Part shown: piece by piece, positions 33,207 to 41,963 of the stretch
How positions within the stretch are numbered: the first letter of the stretch is position 1
Layout: each line of letters starts with the position of its first letter
Source of the DNA: Robiginitalea myxolifaciens
Lineage (GTDB): Bacteria; Bacteroidota; Bacteroidia; Flavobacteriales; Flavobacteriaceae
Length of the DNA: 64,000 nucleotides
Assembly: GCF_900115205.1 (NCBI RefSeq)
Contig: NZ_FOYQ01000002.1
Span: 310,001 to 374,000 of the forward strand
Direction: 5' to 3'
The notes under the pieces: model-generated
Databases searched by the model: none
What the model was told of the DNA's origin: nothing
The model's input: only the letters and a program-made list of their open reading frames with translations
Program-made: the position numbers and the translations under genes

Positions 33207-33252
33207 CCATGCGGGAAATTATTATTTACTTTGCGCGCCCAGGCAGCTGTAT

Positions 33253-34263
33253 ATGAATTCAGAAGACCTTGCTGTAGTAATCCTAAACTGGAATGGACGT
33301 TCCTTGCTCGAACGGTTCCTGCCATCGGTAATTGCCCATAGCAAGGGAGCGAAGATTTACGTGGCCGACAATGCCTCTTCTGACGATTCCGTGGAATTCA
33401 TCAAATCGGCCTATCCTCAGGTGCAAATTATCCGCAACGAACGCAACGAAGGTTTTGCGGGAGGATATAACCTTGCACTGAAAGCGGTGGAAGAGCCCAT
33501 ATATTGCCTGTTGAATTCGGATGTCGAAGTCTGCGAGGGATGGATACAACCCATTCTCGATTGTTTTGCGCAGGATGCGAACCTGGCTATTGCCCAGCCC
33601 AAGATTAAGGATCTGAAACGACCTACCCACTTTGAATATGCCGGTGCGGCCGGTGGATACCTCGATCGCCTGGGTTATCCCTTTTGCCGCGGAAGAATCT
33701 TTCAGAGCCTGGAAAAGGATGAAGGGCAATACGATGATATCCGGGAAATCTTTTGGGCAACCGGGGCTTGCTTGTTCGTCAAGAAAGACGTGTTTCGGGA
33801 ATTAGGTGGTTTTGATCCGGATTACTTTGCCCACCAGGAGGAAGTGGATTTTTGCTGGCGTGCACACAATGCTGGCTATGCCGTCCGCTACGTGGGGCAT
33901 TCACAGGTACTTCACCTGGGGGGATCTACCCTGAGCAATATGAATCCGCGTAAGACCTTCCTGAATTTTCGGAATTCCCTCTATTCCCTGCTTAAAAACC
34001 TGAGATTAAGGGTTTCCCTCGTACTCATTTTTACACGGCTATTATTGGACGGCCTGGCAGCTCTCGTCTTTTTCTTTGAAGGTAAACCGCGGCACTCCTG
34101 GGCTGTGTTAAGAGCCCATTTGAGTTTTTACCGGCATTTTGGATCCATGTTTCGGAAACGGGAAAAGGCGCAATTCACAAAAAAATACTATTGCACAACA
34201 TCCATAGTGTGGTCTTATTACGTAAGTAAAACAAGGGCGTTTAACAATTTAGTAAAAGATTAA
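33253..34263 (+). CDS. Glycosyltransferase family 2
   Basis: 336 residues. GT-A fold start AVVILNWNGRSLLERFLP, nucleotide-binding VADNASSDDS, RNEGFAGGYNLAL, and the metal-binding region LLNSDVEV. Acceptor-side motifs are FWATGACLFVKKDVF and the HQEEVDFCWRAHNAGY block. This is the rhamnosyltransferase-like group that uses nucleotide sugars to build surface polysaccharide or glycolipid at the cytoplasmic membrane. The hydrophobic C-terminal region near LVLIFTRLLLDGLAALVFFF suggests membrane association. The sugar and acceptor are unknown. It lies 46 bases after the HsdR-N gene on the same strand, as in many Bacteroidota genomes. Confidence 0.9.
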   Translation: MNSEDLAVVILNWNGRSLLERFLPSVIAHSKGAKIYVADNASSDDSVEFIKSAYPQVQIIRNERNEGFAGGYNLALKAVEEPIYCLLNSDVEVCEGWIQPILDCFAQDANLAIAQPKIKDLKRPTHFEYAGAAGGYLDRLGYPFCRGRIFQSLEKDEGQYDDIREIFWATGACLFVKKDVFRELGGFDPDYFAHQEEVDFCWRAHNAGYAVRYVGHSQVLHLGGSTLSNMNPRKTFLNFRNSLYSLLKNLRLRVSLVLIFTRLLLDGLAALVFFFEGKPRHSWAVLRAHLSFYRHFGSMFRKREKAQFTKKYYCTTSIVWSYYVSKTRAFNNLVKD

Positions 34264-34298
34264 CGAGTCGCCTGGTTATAGTCGATTTTACTTTTATA

Positions 34299-34306
34299 TA
34301 ATTTTG
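34299..34306 (+). promoter_or_regulatory. Candidate -7 box for the OmpA lipoprotein gene
   Basis: TAATTTTG matches TAnnTTTG and lies 53 bases before ATG 34360. No exact TTG is seen at the -33 distance, so support is moderate. Confidence 0.4.
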
Positions 34307-34359
34307 TTAACGAATTCGTACCCCACGTTGATAACAACTTTAACTCACAAATAGTAATT

Positions 34360-35223
34360 ATGAAAAAAATTATTCTTGGATGCCTGGGAATGGCCATAGC
34401 TTTGTCTTCCTGTGTTTCCCAAAAAAAGTATGCAGAACTGGAAGCCAAGCAAAAGGAAACTCAAGACCTTTTGAATTCAGCCACGGTTAAGCTCAACAGC
34501 TGCCTGGAGGAAAAGGCAACCGCAGACGCACGGATGCAAACCCTGGAAGAGCAAAATGCATTTCTAAAAGCCAATAACCAGGAGCTCATCAATAACATGG
34601 GTAACCTCACAACGCTAACTGCCAAAGGAGCAGACAACCTCGAAAAATCCCTGGAAAGCCTTCGCGAAAAGGACCTGACTATCCGCAAATTACAGGATGC
34701 TGTTACTCGTCGCGATTCTGTAAACCTGAGCCTGGTACAAAGCCTGAAAGGGGTACTGGGTAACCTCGATGACGAGGATATCGAAATCAGTGTTGAGAAA
34801 GGCGTAGTATTCGTTTCCATCTCAGATAAACTCCTCTTCTCCAGCGGAAGCTATAATGTAAATTCTGCTGCCAAAGAAGTTTTAGGCAAAGTAGCCAAGG
34901 TAGTTAACAACAAGCCTGATTTTGAGTTTATGGTAGAAGGACATACCGACAATGTTCCTTACAGCTCTGGTGTCCTGTTAGACAACTGGGATTTGAGTGC
35001 AAAGCGCGCCACATCCATTGTACGCGTACTGCAAAACGACTTCGGTGTGGATCCTGCCCGTATGACTGCTGCAGGTCGTAGTTACTATGTACCGCTTGCC
35101 AGCAATGATTCAGCTGCAGATCGCGCTAAGAACCGCCGCACCCGTATCGTAGTTCTTCCAAAACTGGATCAGTTCTACTCGATGATCGAAGAAGGCATGG
35201 ACGATCCTGCGATCAATAACTAA
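34360..35223 (+). CDS. OmpA-family peptidoglycan-binding lipoprotein
   Basis: 287 residues. Lipobox ALSSC (Cys18), then a long coiled coil (about 20-130, KKYAELEAKQKETQDLL onward) and a C-terminal OmpA domain (about 145-270). The peptidoglycan-binding residues are intact: GHTDNVP (Asp197), the NWDLSAKRA helix (Asp211, Arg216) and NRRTRI (258-263, with Arg262). It should tether the outer membrane to the cell wall from the periplasmic side. It has its own terminator. A second gene at 39.7 kb has the same layout but a damaged OmpA domain, so the two are probably old paralogues. Confidence 0.9.
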   Translation: MKKIILGCLGMAIALSSCVSQKKYAELEAKQKETQDLLNSATVKLNSCLEEKATADARMQTLEEQNAFLKANNQELINNMGNLTTLTAKGADNLEKSLESLREKDLTIRKLQDAVTRRDSVNLSLVQSLKGVLGNLDDEDIEISVEKGVVFVSISDKLLFSSGSYNVNSAAKEVLGKVAKVVNNKPDFEFMVEGHTDNVPYSSGVLLDNWDLSAKRATSIVRVLQNDFGVDPARMTAAGRSYYVPLASNDSAADRAKNRRTRIVVLPKLDQFYSMIEEGMDDPAINN

Positions 35224-35261
35224 ACCGAATTCCTTCCAAAAGGAAACAGCAATAAATAAAG

Positions 35262-35287
35262 AGGCCCGGATTTCCGGGCCTTTTTTA
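35262..35287. terminator. Bidirectional intrinsic terminator
   Basis: Stem AGGCCCGG / CCGGGCCT (35262-35269 with 35274-35281), four-base loop, T-run TTTTTT after it and an A-rich run before it. It lies between the converging OmpA and threonylcarbamoyl-AMP synthase genes. Confidence 0.9.
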
Positions 35288-35908
35288 ATTCAGGATACTC
35301 AGGTCTCCTTTGCCCTCCCGTATCACTTCCGGTTCATATCCCGAGAGATCGATTACCGTAGAGGCAACATTATCTCCATAACCTCCATCGACCACAACGT
35401 CTACCAGGTTCTCCCATTTTTCATATATGAGCTCCGGATCGGTGGTGTATTCGATTACATCATCCTCATCCCGGATGGAAGTGGAAACGATGGGCCTGCC
35501 CAGTTCAGAGACCAGGGCATGTGCAATGGCATTATCAGGCACGCGGATTCCCACGGTCTTCTTGCGTTTAAAATCTTTGGGGAGATTACTGCTACCGGGG
35601 AGAATGAAGGTATATGGACCCGGAAGGGCCCGCTTCAGAATTTTAAAGGTCGGCGTATCTAATTGCCGGGCATAATCGGAGAGGTTGCTCAGGTCTGCAC
35701 AGATGAAGGACCAGTTGGCTTTTTCCAATTTCACCCCTTTTATGCGTGCGAGACGTTCCAGTGCCCGACTATTGGTAATATCGCAGCCCAGGCCATAAAC
35801 CGTGTCGGTTGGATAAATCACCAGGCCGCCATCCCGAAGCACGTCAACGACTTTCCGTACCGCTTTCGGATTGGGATTCTCCTCATATATTTTTATGAAT
35901 TCAGCCAT
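35285..35908 (-). CDS. L-threonylcarbamoyladenylate synthase (TsaC/Sua5 family)
   Basis: 207 residues of the YrdC fold. Signatures are GGLVIYPTDTVYGLGCD, the ARIKGVKL-like nucleotide loop, PGPYTFILPGS, VGIRVPDNAIAHAL and STSIRDEDD. It makes threonylcarbamoyl-AMP from threonine, bicarbonate and ATP, the precursor for t6A37 of ANN-reading tRNAs. The short form lacks the Sua5 C-terminal domain, so TsaC or a YciO-type paralogue are the choices; the sequence alone does not settle this. It follows the helicase gene by 12 bases on the same strand and probably shares its transcript. Confidence 0.88.
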   Translation of the reverse strand: MAEFIKIYEENPNPKAVRKVVDVLRDGGLVIYPTDTVYGLGCDITNSRALERLARIKGVKLEKANWSFICADLSNLSDYARQLDTPTFKILKRALPGPYTFILPGSSNLPKDFKRKKTVGIRVPDNAIAHALVSELGRPIVSTSIRDEDDVIEYTTDPELIYEKWENLVDVVVDGGYGDNVASTVIDLSGYEPEVIREGKGDLSILN

Positions 35909-35920
35909 GGAATACCCTGG

Positions 35921-38239
35921 TCAGGATTTCAATACCTTTAATTTAGCAAATCGCAACAACAATTTCTTGACATTTCCCTGTTCGAATCGAATTTCGGCTT
36001 TGCGATCGCTCCCTACTCCTTCGATTTTCAATACCTCTCCCCTGCCAAACCTGCTATGGTCTACCAGACTTCCCGTTTCCAGCGTGGCCAATGCCGGATC
36101 CGCCGCTGAAGGTTCCCCCAGCTGGGGTTTAATCCTCCGTAATTTTCGCAATTGCTCCTGATTGGGCTTATGAGAGGTCGGAGGTTTCCCGGGAACAGGT
36201 TTGCGCTGGCGAAGTCTGCTTTTATCTACTTCCCCGAAAATATCCCCATCTAAAAGGGGTTTAAACCGATAATTTTCTACCGGGGTAATGTATTCCAGAT
36301 ACTCCTCATCGATCTCTTCTAGAAAGCGACTGGGTTCCGCATCGATTAGTTTTCCCCAGCGATATCTGTTTTGGGTATAGGTCAGGAAGGCCTGTTTTTC
36401 GGCCCGCGTAAGCGCCACGTAGAACAGACGGCGCTCTTCCTCCAGTTCACTTCGGGTATTCATACTCATGGCCGAAGGGAATAGATCTTCCTCCATACCC
36501 ACAATGTATACATATGGGAATTCCAGGCCTTTGGCCAGGTGTATCGTCATAAGTGCCACCCGATCTTCATCCCCAACTTCTTTATCCATGTCGGTCGCCA
36601 GGGCTACATCTTCCAGGAACTCTGTAAGATCCCCTTTGGCATCAGCCAACTCTTTCTGGCCCTCTACAAAGTCTTTGATCCCGTTGAGCAATTCCTCGAT
36701 ATTTTCCATTCTGGTTATCCCTTCCGGGGTCCCGTCTTTCTTGAACTCCTGAAGCAAGCCGGTTTTACGGGCTACATGCTCGGAAAGCGTAAAGGCATCG
36801 GCCTGTTGATTCATAATCTGGAAACTGCGGATCATGGTTACAAAATCCTCCAGCTTGCGGCGCGTACCGGCATTAATCCCATTGGGATGCTGCTCCAGTT
36901 GGCCGATCATATCAAAAATGGGAATCCCCCGTTGATTGGCCGCAACAGTTAGCCGGTCCATAGTGGTTTGCCCTATTCCCCGTGCCGGGAAATTAATTAC
37001 CCGTTTCAGGGCCTCTTCATCGGCCGGATTAACGATGAGTCGCAGATACGCCAATACATCTTTGATTTCCTTTCGTTGATAGAAGGAAAGCCCGCCGTAG
37101 ATGCGATAGGCAATGTCCCGTTTGCGCAAAGCATCTTCAATGGATCGGGACTGGGAATTTGTTCGGTAGAGTACCGCGAAAGCCCCATTGGGTAACTGAT
37201 GCTGCATCTTATGCTCAAAAATGGAGGAAGCGACATAGCGCCCCTCTTCAGCGTCGGTTGGACTTCGATGGACCTTGATCTTCCCGCCGTGATCATTGGA
37301 GGTCCAAACTACTTTTTCGAGCTGGTTCTTATTTTTGGCGATCACGCTGTTCGCCGCCCCTACAATATTCTTGGTAGAGCGGTAATTCTGTTCCAGGCGA
37401 TAAACGCTTACGTCGTCGTAATCCCGTTGAAAGTTCAGGATGTTGGAGATATTCGCCCCACGAAAAGAATAGATACTCTGAGCATCATCCCCTACCACAC
37501 AGATATTCTGATAGCGATCCGCCAGGGCCCGCACGATCAGGTACTGGGAGTGGTTGGTATCCTGATACTCATCGACCAGAATATATTTAAAGCGCTCCTG
37601 ATACTTCATCAGCACCTCGGGGAAGCGGGTCAGCAGTTCGTTAGTGCGTAGGAGCAGGTCGTCAAAATCCATGGCCCCCGCCTTGAAACAGCGCTCTACG
37701 TACTCATTGTAGATCTCCCCCATCCTCGGTCTTTTCGCCATAGCATCGGCTTCCTGTAACTCCGGATTTTGGAAATAGGCCTTTACCGTAATCAGGCTGT
37801 TCTTATACGAACTGATTCGCTGCTGGATCTGTTTGTATTTGTAAATATCCTTGTCCAGGCTCATTTCCCGGATAATTGACGATATAAGACGTTGGGAATC
37901 CTGGGTATCGTAGATGGTAAAGTTGCTCGGGAATCCCAATTTGTCCCCATCAAATCGAAGCAAACGGGCAAATACCGAGTGAAAAGTACCCATCCAAAGG
38001 TTCTTGGCTTCGGAATTCCCCACGATATCGGCTATCCGCTTCTTCATTTCGCGGGCAGCCTTGTTGGTAAAGGTGAGCGCCAGGATATTAAAAGAATCGA
38101 CCCCCTGATTCATCAGGTGGGCAATTCGGTACGTCAACACGCGTGTTTTCCCGGAACCCGCACCGGCGATAACCATGAGGGGACCATCCTTGTGTAAAAC
38201 AGGAGCTTTCTGAGCGTCATTAAGTTCGTTGAGAAACAT
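35921..38239 (-). CDS. UvrD/PcrA-type ATP-dependent DNA helicase
   Basis: 772-residue superfamily 1A helicase. Motif Q/I region LNDAQKAPVLHKDGPLMVIAGAG with Walker A GAGSGKTR, Ia LTFTNKAAREMKKR, motif II VDEYQDTN, motif III VGDDAQSIYSFRGA, motif IV RLEQNYRSTKNI, and motif V/VI VALMTIHLAKGLEFPYV with YVALTRAEKQ are all present. It unwinds DNA 3'-5' in excision and mismatch repair and removes RecA or stalled polymerase. The C-terminal region (VDHSRFGRGEVLKIEG) has the Tudor-like domain of PcrA, which binds RNA polymerase. It starts the two-gene transcript with the tsaC-type gene. Confidence 0.95.
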   Translation of the reverse strand: MFLNELNDAQKAPVLHKDGPLMVIAGAGSGKTRVLTYRIAHLMNQGVDSFNILALTFTNKAAREMKKRIADIVGNSEAKNLWMGTFHSVFARLLRFDGDKLGFPSNFTIYDTQDSQRLISSIIREMSLDKDIYKYKQIQQRISSYKNSLITVKAYFQNPELQEADAMAKRPRMGEIYNEYVERCFKAGAMDFDDLLLRTNELLTRFPEVLMKYQERFKYILVDEYQDTNHSQYLIVRALADRYQNICVVGDDAQSIYSFRGANISNILNFQRDYDDVSVYRLEQNYRSTKNIVGAANSVIAKNKNQLEKVVWTSNDHGGKIKVHRSPTDAEEGRYVASSIFEHKMQHQLPNGAFAVLYRTNSQSRSIEDALRKRDIAYRIYGGLSFYQRKEIKDVLAYLRLIVNPADEEALKRVINFPARGIGQTTMDRLTVAANQRGIPIFDMIGQLEQHPNGINAGTRRKLEDFVTMIRSFQIMNQQADAFTLSEHVARKTGLLQEFKKDGTPEGITRMENIEELLNGIKDFVEGQKELADAKGDLTEFLEDVALATDMDKEVGDEDRVALMTIHLAKGLEFPYVYIVGMEEDLFPSAMSMNTRSELEEERRLFYVALTRAEKQAFLTYTQNRYRWGKLIDAEPSRFLEEIDEEYLEYITPVENYRFKPLLDGDIFGEVDKSRLRQRKPVPGKPPTSHKPNQEQLRKLRRIKPQLGEPSAADPALATLETGSLVDHSRFGRGEVLKIEGVGSDRKAEIRFEQGNVKKLLLRFAKLKVLKS

Positions 38240-38379
38240 TTATGGAGGCGGTAATATAGCGCGTGAAGTTAGCCAATTCTCACCGCAACCTCAAACGGAT
38301 AAAACTGGGATTTATAAACAAAACCCAGTACCTTTAACTACTCATAAATTCCTGTAAGGAAATACCAACTTAGATTCTT

Positions 38380-39660
38380 ATGAAAAGACTTTTACTCCTC
38401 CTGCTCTGCTGCCCTTTTACTTTTCTGAACGCACAAGGCTACGGGCTGGATTCGGATTACCAGGAAATAGAAAGTAAAGTAATCGAATGGAGAAGGGACA
38501 TTCACCAATATCCCGAACTTTCCAATCGAGAATTTAAAACGGCTGAGAAAATAGCGGCCCACCTCCGATCTTTAGGAATTGAGGTTGAGACTGGCGTAGC
38601 CCACACCGGTGTGGTTGGGATTCTCAAAGGCGATATGCCCGGAAAGGTGGTAGCCCTGAGGGCTGATATCGATGCGCTTCCCGTAACCGAGCGCAACGAC
38701 CTCCCCTTTCGTTCTGAAGTCCGAACCGAGTTTCTGGGGGAATCCGTTGGGGTAATGCATGCCTGTGGCCATGATACCCATACGGCTATCCTTATGGGTG
38801 TTGCGGAAATCCTGAGCAACAATAAAGACAAAATCCGGGGCACAGTCAAATTCATTTTCCAGCCCGCAGAAGAAGGTCCGCCTCCGGGAGAAGAGGGTGG
38901 CGCCTTGTTGATGGTTAAGGAAGGCGTATTGAAAAGCCCGGACGTCGATGCCATCTTTGGCCTGCACATCAATTCTCAAACCCCGGTTGGCGTCATTCGC
39001 TACAAGTCCGGCGGGGCCATGGCTGCCGCCCAGGAATTCAATATCAAAGTACAGGGGAAGCAGTCCCACGGTTCACAGCCCTGGTCGGGTGTTGATCCGA
39101 TCCTGATCAGTGCCAAGATTATTGACGGGTTGCAAACGATCATTAGCCGGGAATCCAACCTCACCAATGAAGCCGCCGTTATCACCGTAGGAAAGATAAA
39201 AAGTGGGGTCCGCTTCAATATCATTCCGGAAAGCGCTGAAATGCTGGGCACGATCCGAACCCTGGACTACGATATGAAGGATCATATAAACCGCAGGATG
39301 GAAGAGATGGTTACTACAATCGCACAGGCTTATGGCGGATCTGCAACAATAACCATCAAAGACGCCACAGACATTACCTACAACGATCCCGATCTGGTTA
39401 CCAAAATGCTGCCTACTCTGCAACGGGTGGCGGGCAATGAAAACGTACAGACCCAAAAGGCGATAACCGGGGCCGAAGACTTTTCTTATTTCCAGCGGGA
39501 AGTCCCTGGCTTCTTCTTCTTTTTAGGAGGAATGACTCCCGGAAATACGGAGTCCTTCCCCCATCATACTCCTGACTTCAAAATAGACGATAGTGGTATG
39601 CTTTTAGGGGTTAAGGCAATGACAGAAATTACCCTGGACTATCTAAGTGCAGGCGAATAG
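38380..39660 (+). CDS. Exported M20-family amidohydrolase
   Basis: 426 residues with a signal peptide (MKRLLLLLLCCPFTFLNAQ). The catalytic region matches the M20D amidohydrolases: WRRDIHQYPELSNREFKT, LRADIDALPV, MHACGHDTHTAIL, FIFQPAEEGPPPGEEGG, GLHINSQTPVG and the late GAEDFSYF. The dinuclear metal ligands (Cys/His of CGHD, Glu-Glu pair, HxN) are present. Relatives cleave N-acyl or auxin conjugates, hippurate or N-acetyl amino acids. Export to the periplasm is the notable point, since many family members are cytoplasmic. The substrate is unknown. The next gene follows by 28 bases on the same strand. Confidence 0.9.
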   Translation: MKRLLLLLLCCPFTFLNAQGYGLDSDYQEIESKVIEWRRDIHQYPELSNREFKTAEKIAAHLRSLGIEVETGVAHTGVVGILKGDMPGKVVALRADIDALPVTERNDLPFRSEVRTEFLGESVGVMHACGHDTHTAILMGVAEILSNNKDKIRGTVKFIFQPAEEGPPPGEEGGALLMVKEGVLKSPDVDAIFGLHINSQTPVGVIRYKSGGAMAAAQEFNIKVQGKQSHGSQPWSGVDPILISAKIIDGLQTIISRESNLTNEAAVITVGKIKSGVRFNIIPESAEMLGTIRTLDYDMKDHINRRMEEMVTTIAQAYGGSATITIKDATDITYNDPDLVTKMLPTLQRVAGNENVQTQKAITGAEDFSYFQREVPGFFFFLGGMTPGNTESFPHHTPDFKIDDSGMLLGVKAMTEITLDYLSAGE

Positions 39661-39688
39661 GAAATAACAAACACTAGTACGCGATTCT

Positions 39689-40477
39689 ATGATCAAAATT
39701 ACTCCCCTTCAAATTCTCATTATCGCATTGGTTTTAATGGGGACGGGTATTCAGGAGCTACATGCGCAACGCAAGAGTGAACTGCTGGCCACCATAGACA
39801 GTCTGCAAAACCAGCTTCGGATCGCCAATGACTCTATTGCAACAGCCAGGGCCAGCGAGCGAGCGAGCCAGGCGCAGGCGCAGTCTTATGAAAACCAGGT
39901 GAATGAACTTAAGGATGCGAACGCTACCCTGCTGAAAAACCTGGGGAGCTTTGCGGAAGTCAGTAATAAGAATACTGCGGCCCTCACTAAAGCCCTTTCA
40001 TCCCTGGAGGAACGGGAAGCTGAACTCAAAAACATCGTGGACACCTTCAGCACCCATGACTCAACGATTATCGCTTTATTATCAGATGCCAAACGCACCT
40101 TAGGTCCGGACACCAAAATAGCGGTAGGTTCGGGCAGCCTGGTAATTACAGCGGGCCTGGAAACGCTCTTCGGAAGCGATACTGGCGTAGAAGTGGTCGA
40201 TGCGTCAAAACCCTGGCTTGAGGGTGTAGCTAACTTACTTAAGGCTTATCCGCAATTCAGCGCAACGATAGAGGGGCTATCCATGACCGGGGAGATAAGT
40301 ATGGCTGCCAATCAGGCTACCGCTGTGATGAATCACTTTCAACAAGGGCTGGGGATTGAAGCCACGCGCTTAAGCGCACGAGGCCGAGATGGCAATTTCA
40401 GTGAAGGCATAAACATCTTACTGCACCCGGATCATAAAGGCTTTTACAGCCAGGTTCGTTCCGAAATACAGCGGTAG
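39689..40477 (+). CDS. Coiled-coil exported protein with degenerate OmpA-like domain
   Basis: 262 residues with a signal peptide ending at HAQ (residue 27), so not a lipoprotein. Residues 30-125 form a coiled coil like that of the OmpA lipoprotein at 34.4 kb. From about 140 the pattern of that protein continues: TKIAVGSGSLVITAGLETLF, a PWLEGVANLLKAYPQFSATIEG stretch (hydrophobic spacing kept) and a GLGIEATRLSARGRDG strand. The peptidoglycan-binding residues are gone: the TDNV position reads SMTG (198-201), and NRRTRIVV reads SEGINILL (238-245). It is probably a paralogue that no longer binds the cell wall. Function unknown. It may share a transcript with the M20 hydrolase. Confidence 0.65.
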   Translation: MIKITPLQILIIALVLMGTGIQELHAQRKSELLATIDSLQNQLRIANDSIATARASERASQAQAQSYENQVNELKDANATLLKNLGSFAEVSNKNTAALTKALSSLEEREAELKNIVDTFSTHDSTIIALLSDAKRTLGPDTKIAVGSGSLVITAGLETLFGSDTGVEVVDASKPWLEGVANLLKAYPQFSATIEGLSMTGEISMAANQATAVMNHFQQGLGIEATRLSARGRDGNFSEGINILLHPDHKGFYSQVRSEIQR

Positions 40478-40535
40478 ATATACTATTTGGCGTTGCCTGC
40501 CGTTCTGATTTTCAAACAAACCAAGCTAAACTGAC

Positions 40536-41054
40536 ATGACCGGAGACGATATCTTTCAACTCTTTGCTTATCTCTTACCCGCCGTTGTAACCGGCGCCAT
40601 CGCATTTTATTTCTTCCGCCTGCATACCCGAAATGAGGAAGGTCGCAGACGCTACCTCCTTCACAAGGACAGTCAGAAAGATGCTTTACCAATTCGCCTG
40701 CAAGCTTATGAGCGTATGGCATTATTCCTTGAACGCATTTCGATTCCGAGCCTGGTAGTACGTGTAGCTCCCAAGTCTTCGGATAAATCAGGTTATGAGA
40801 ACCTGCTTATCAAGAATATTGAAAACGAATTTGAGCACAACCTTTCCCAGCAAATCTACATGTCAGATGAATGCTGGAATGTGATCAAGGCAGCCAAAAA
40901 TGCCACGATACAAGCCATCCGCAAGGCTGGAATGAGCACCTCTGAAACGGCCGAAAAACTTCGGGAAGACATCCTGAATGAAACCATGGATAAGGCCTCT
41001 CCTTCGGCTACCGCACTTTCCTACGTGAAAAAGGAAATCGGTGAACTCTGGTAA
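40536..41054 (+). CDS. Conserved membrane-anchored hypothetical protein (DUF7935-like)
   Basis: 172 residues. One N-terminal membrane helix (FAYLLPAVVTGAIAFYFF) is followed by a basic stretch and a helical cytoplasmic part with IRLQAYERMALFLERIS, LLIKNIENEFEHNLSQQIYMSD and WNVIKAAKNATIQAI. I recall similar proteins widespread in Bacteroidota, with no assigned role; the family name is from memory. No catalytic motif is visible. It follows the degenerate OmpA-like gene by 58 bases on the same strand and converges with the patatin gene, six bases away. Confidence 0.65.
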   Translation: MTGDDIFQLFAYLLPAVVTGAIAFYFFRLHTRNEEGRRRYLLHKDSQKDALPIRLQAYERMALFLERISIPSLVVRVAPKSSDKSGYENLLIKNIENEFEHNLSQQIYMSDECWNVIKAAKNATIQAIRKAGMSTSETAEKLREDILNETMDKASPSATALSYVKKEIGELW

Positions 41055-41060
41055 TCCGGG

Positions 41061-41963
41061 TTAATCCGGTTCCAATTCACTGGAACGCTCACTTTTTGTT
41101 GCTGCGTACAGGTAGCCACTCTCCCACCATTGTGACATTTGCTCCTTTTCGAAGATGAGCGAATTCGTTGTCAGGATAGTTGGTGTAAAGTAGAAGTTGA
41201 TAATCGCGTCGTTATTATTTGCGACAAACTTCCCGATCTTAATGTTCTGTTGTTCGATTCTGTCGAGCATAAAGCCAAACATATTTGTAAGCAGGGAGAA
41301 AGCGTTTCTCGAAGGCATTCGGTTTAACTGGGTAACCTCGGTATGCAGAATAATAGCGTCCACCTGGGTGGCTCCGCGTCGAATGGCCTCTTCAATAGGC
41401 ACCATAGTGCCCAGCCCGCCATCGGCGTACTCGCAACCATCCTTTCTCACCAGGCTCATAAATGGGATATAATTGCAGGAGATCCAGATCCATTCACAAA
41501 AATCATCGTAGTCAAAATCACGGATCGACTTGTATTCGACCTGGTTCAGGCTGAGATTGGAAACGGTGACTACCAGGTCGGCCTGGCTGGATTTCAGCTC
41601 TTGAAATTCCTGCGGTGTTATCGAATTCCGGATAAGTTGCAGCAAGTTCTTGCTTTCTCCAAAGGTCTTGCTTCCATTCATGAAATTCCGCAAGACGTTC
41701 CAGTGGTTAATTCCAATAGTGGCAATGCCGTACTTGCGACTGATGGTGAATGGGCAATTACTGAATATGCTTTTTTGATTAACAGAAGTATATACCCCGC
41801 GTATCTTGTCGATCTTATGCAAGGCGAGGTGGCTTATTAAAAGACTTCCGGTCGAAGTCCCCAGGTACATATCGTATCCGCCGTGTTTTTCAAGTAGAAA
41901 TTGTGCAACGCCTCCAGCGAACGCGCCTTTACTTCCACCTCCCGAAATAACCAATGCTTTCAT
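41061..41963 (-). CDS. Patatin-like phospholipase
   Basis: 300 residues from ATG 41963 (MKALVISGGGSKGAFAGG); longer in-frame starts lie within the upstream gene. The oxyanion loop SGGGSKG (7-13), the nucleophile elbow GTSTG (Ser37) and the catalytic DGG (Asp181) are intact, so lipid acyl hydrolase activity is expected. There is no signal peptide, so it works in the cytoplasm or at the inner membrane. It overlaps the end of the M1 peptidase gene by four bases (ATGA), giving translational coupling. Substrate and physiological role are unknown. Confidence 0.9.
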   Translation of the reverse strand: MKALVISGGGSKGAFAGGVAQFLLEKHGGYDMYLGTSTGSLLISHLALHKIDKIRGVYTSVNQKSIFSNCPFTISRKYGIATIGINHWNVLRNFMNGSKTFGESKNLLQLIRNSITPQEFQELKSSQADLVVTVSNLSLNQVEYKSIRDFDYDDFCEWIWISCNYIPFMSLVRKDGCEYADGGLGTMVPIEEAIRRGATQVDAIILHTEVTQLNRMPSRNAFSLLTNMFGFMLDRIEQQNIKIGKFVANNNDAIINFYFTPTILTTNSLIFEKEQMSQWWESGYLYAATKSERSSELEPD

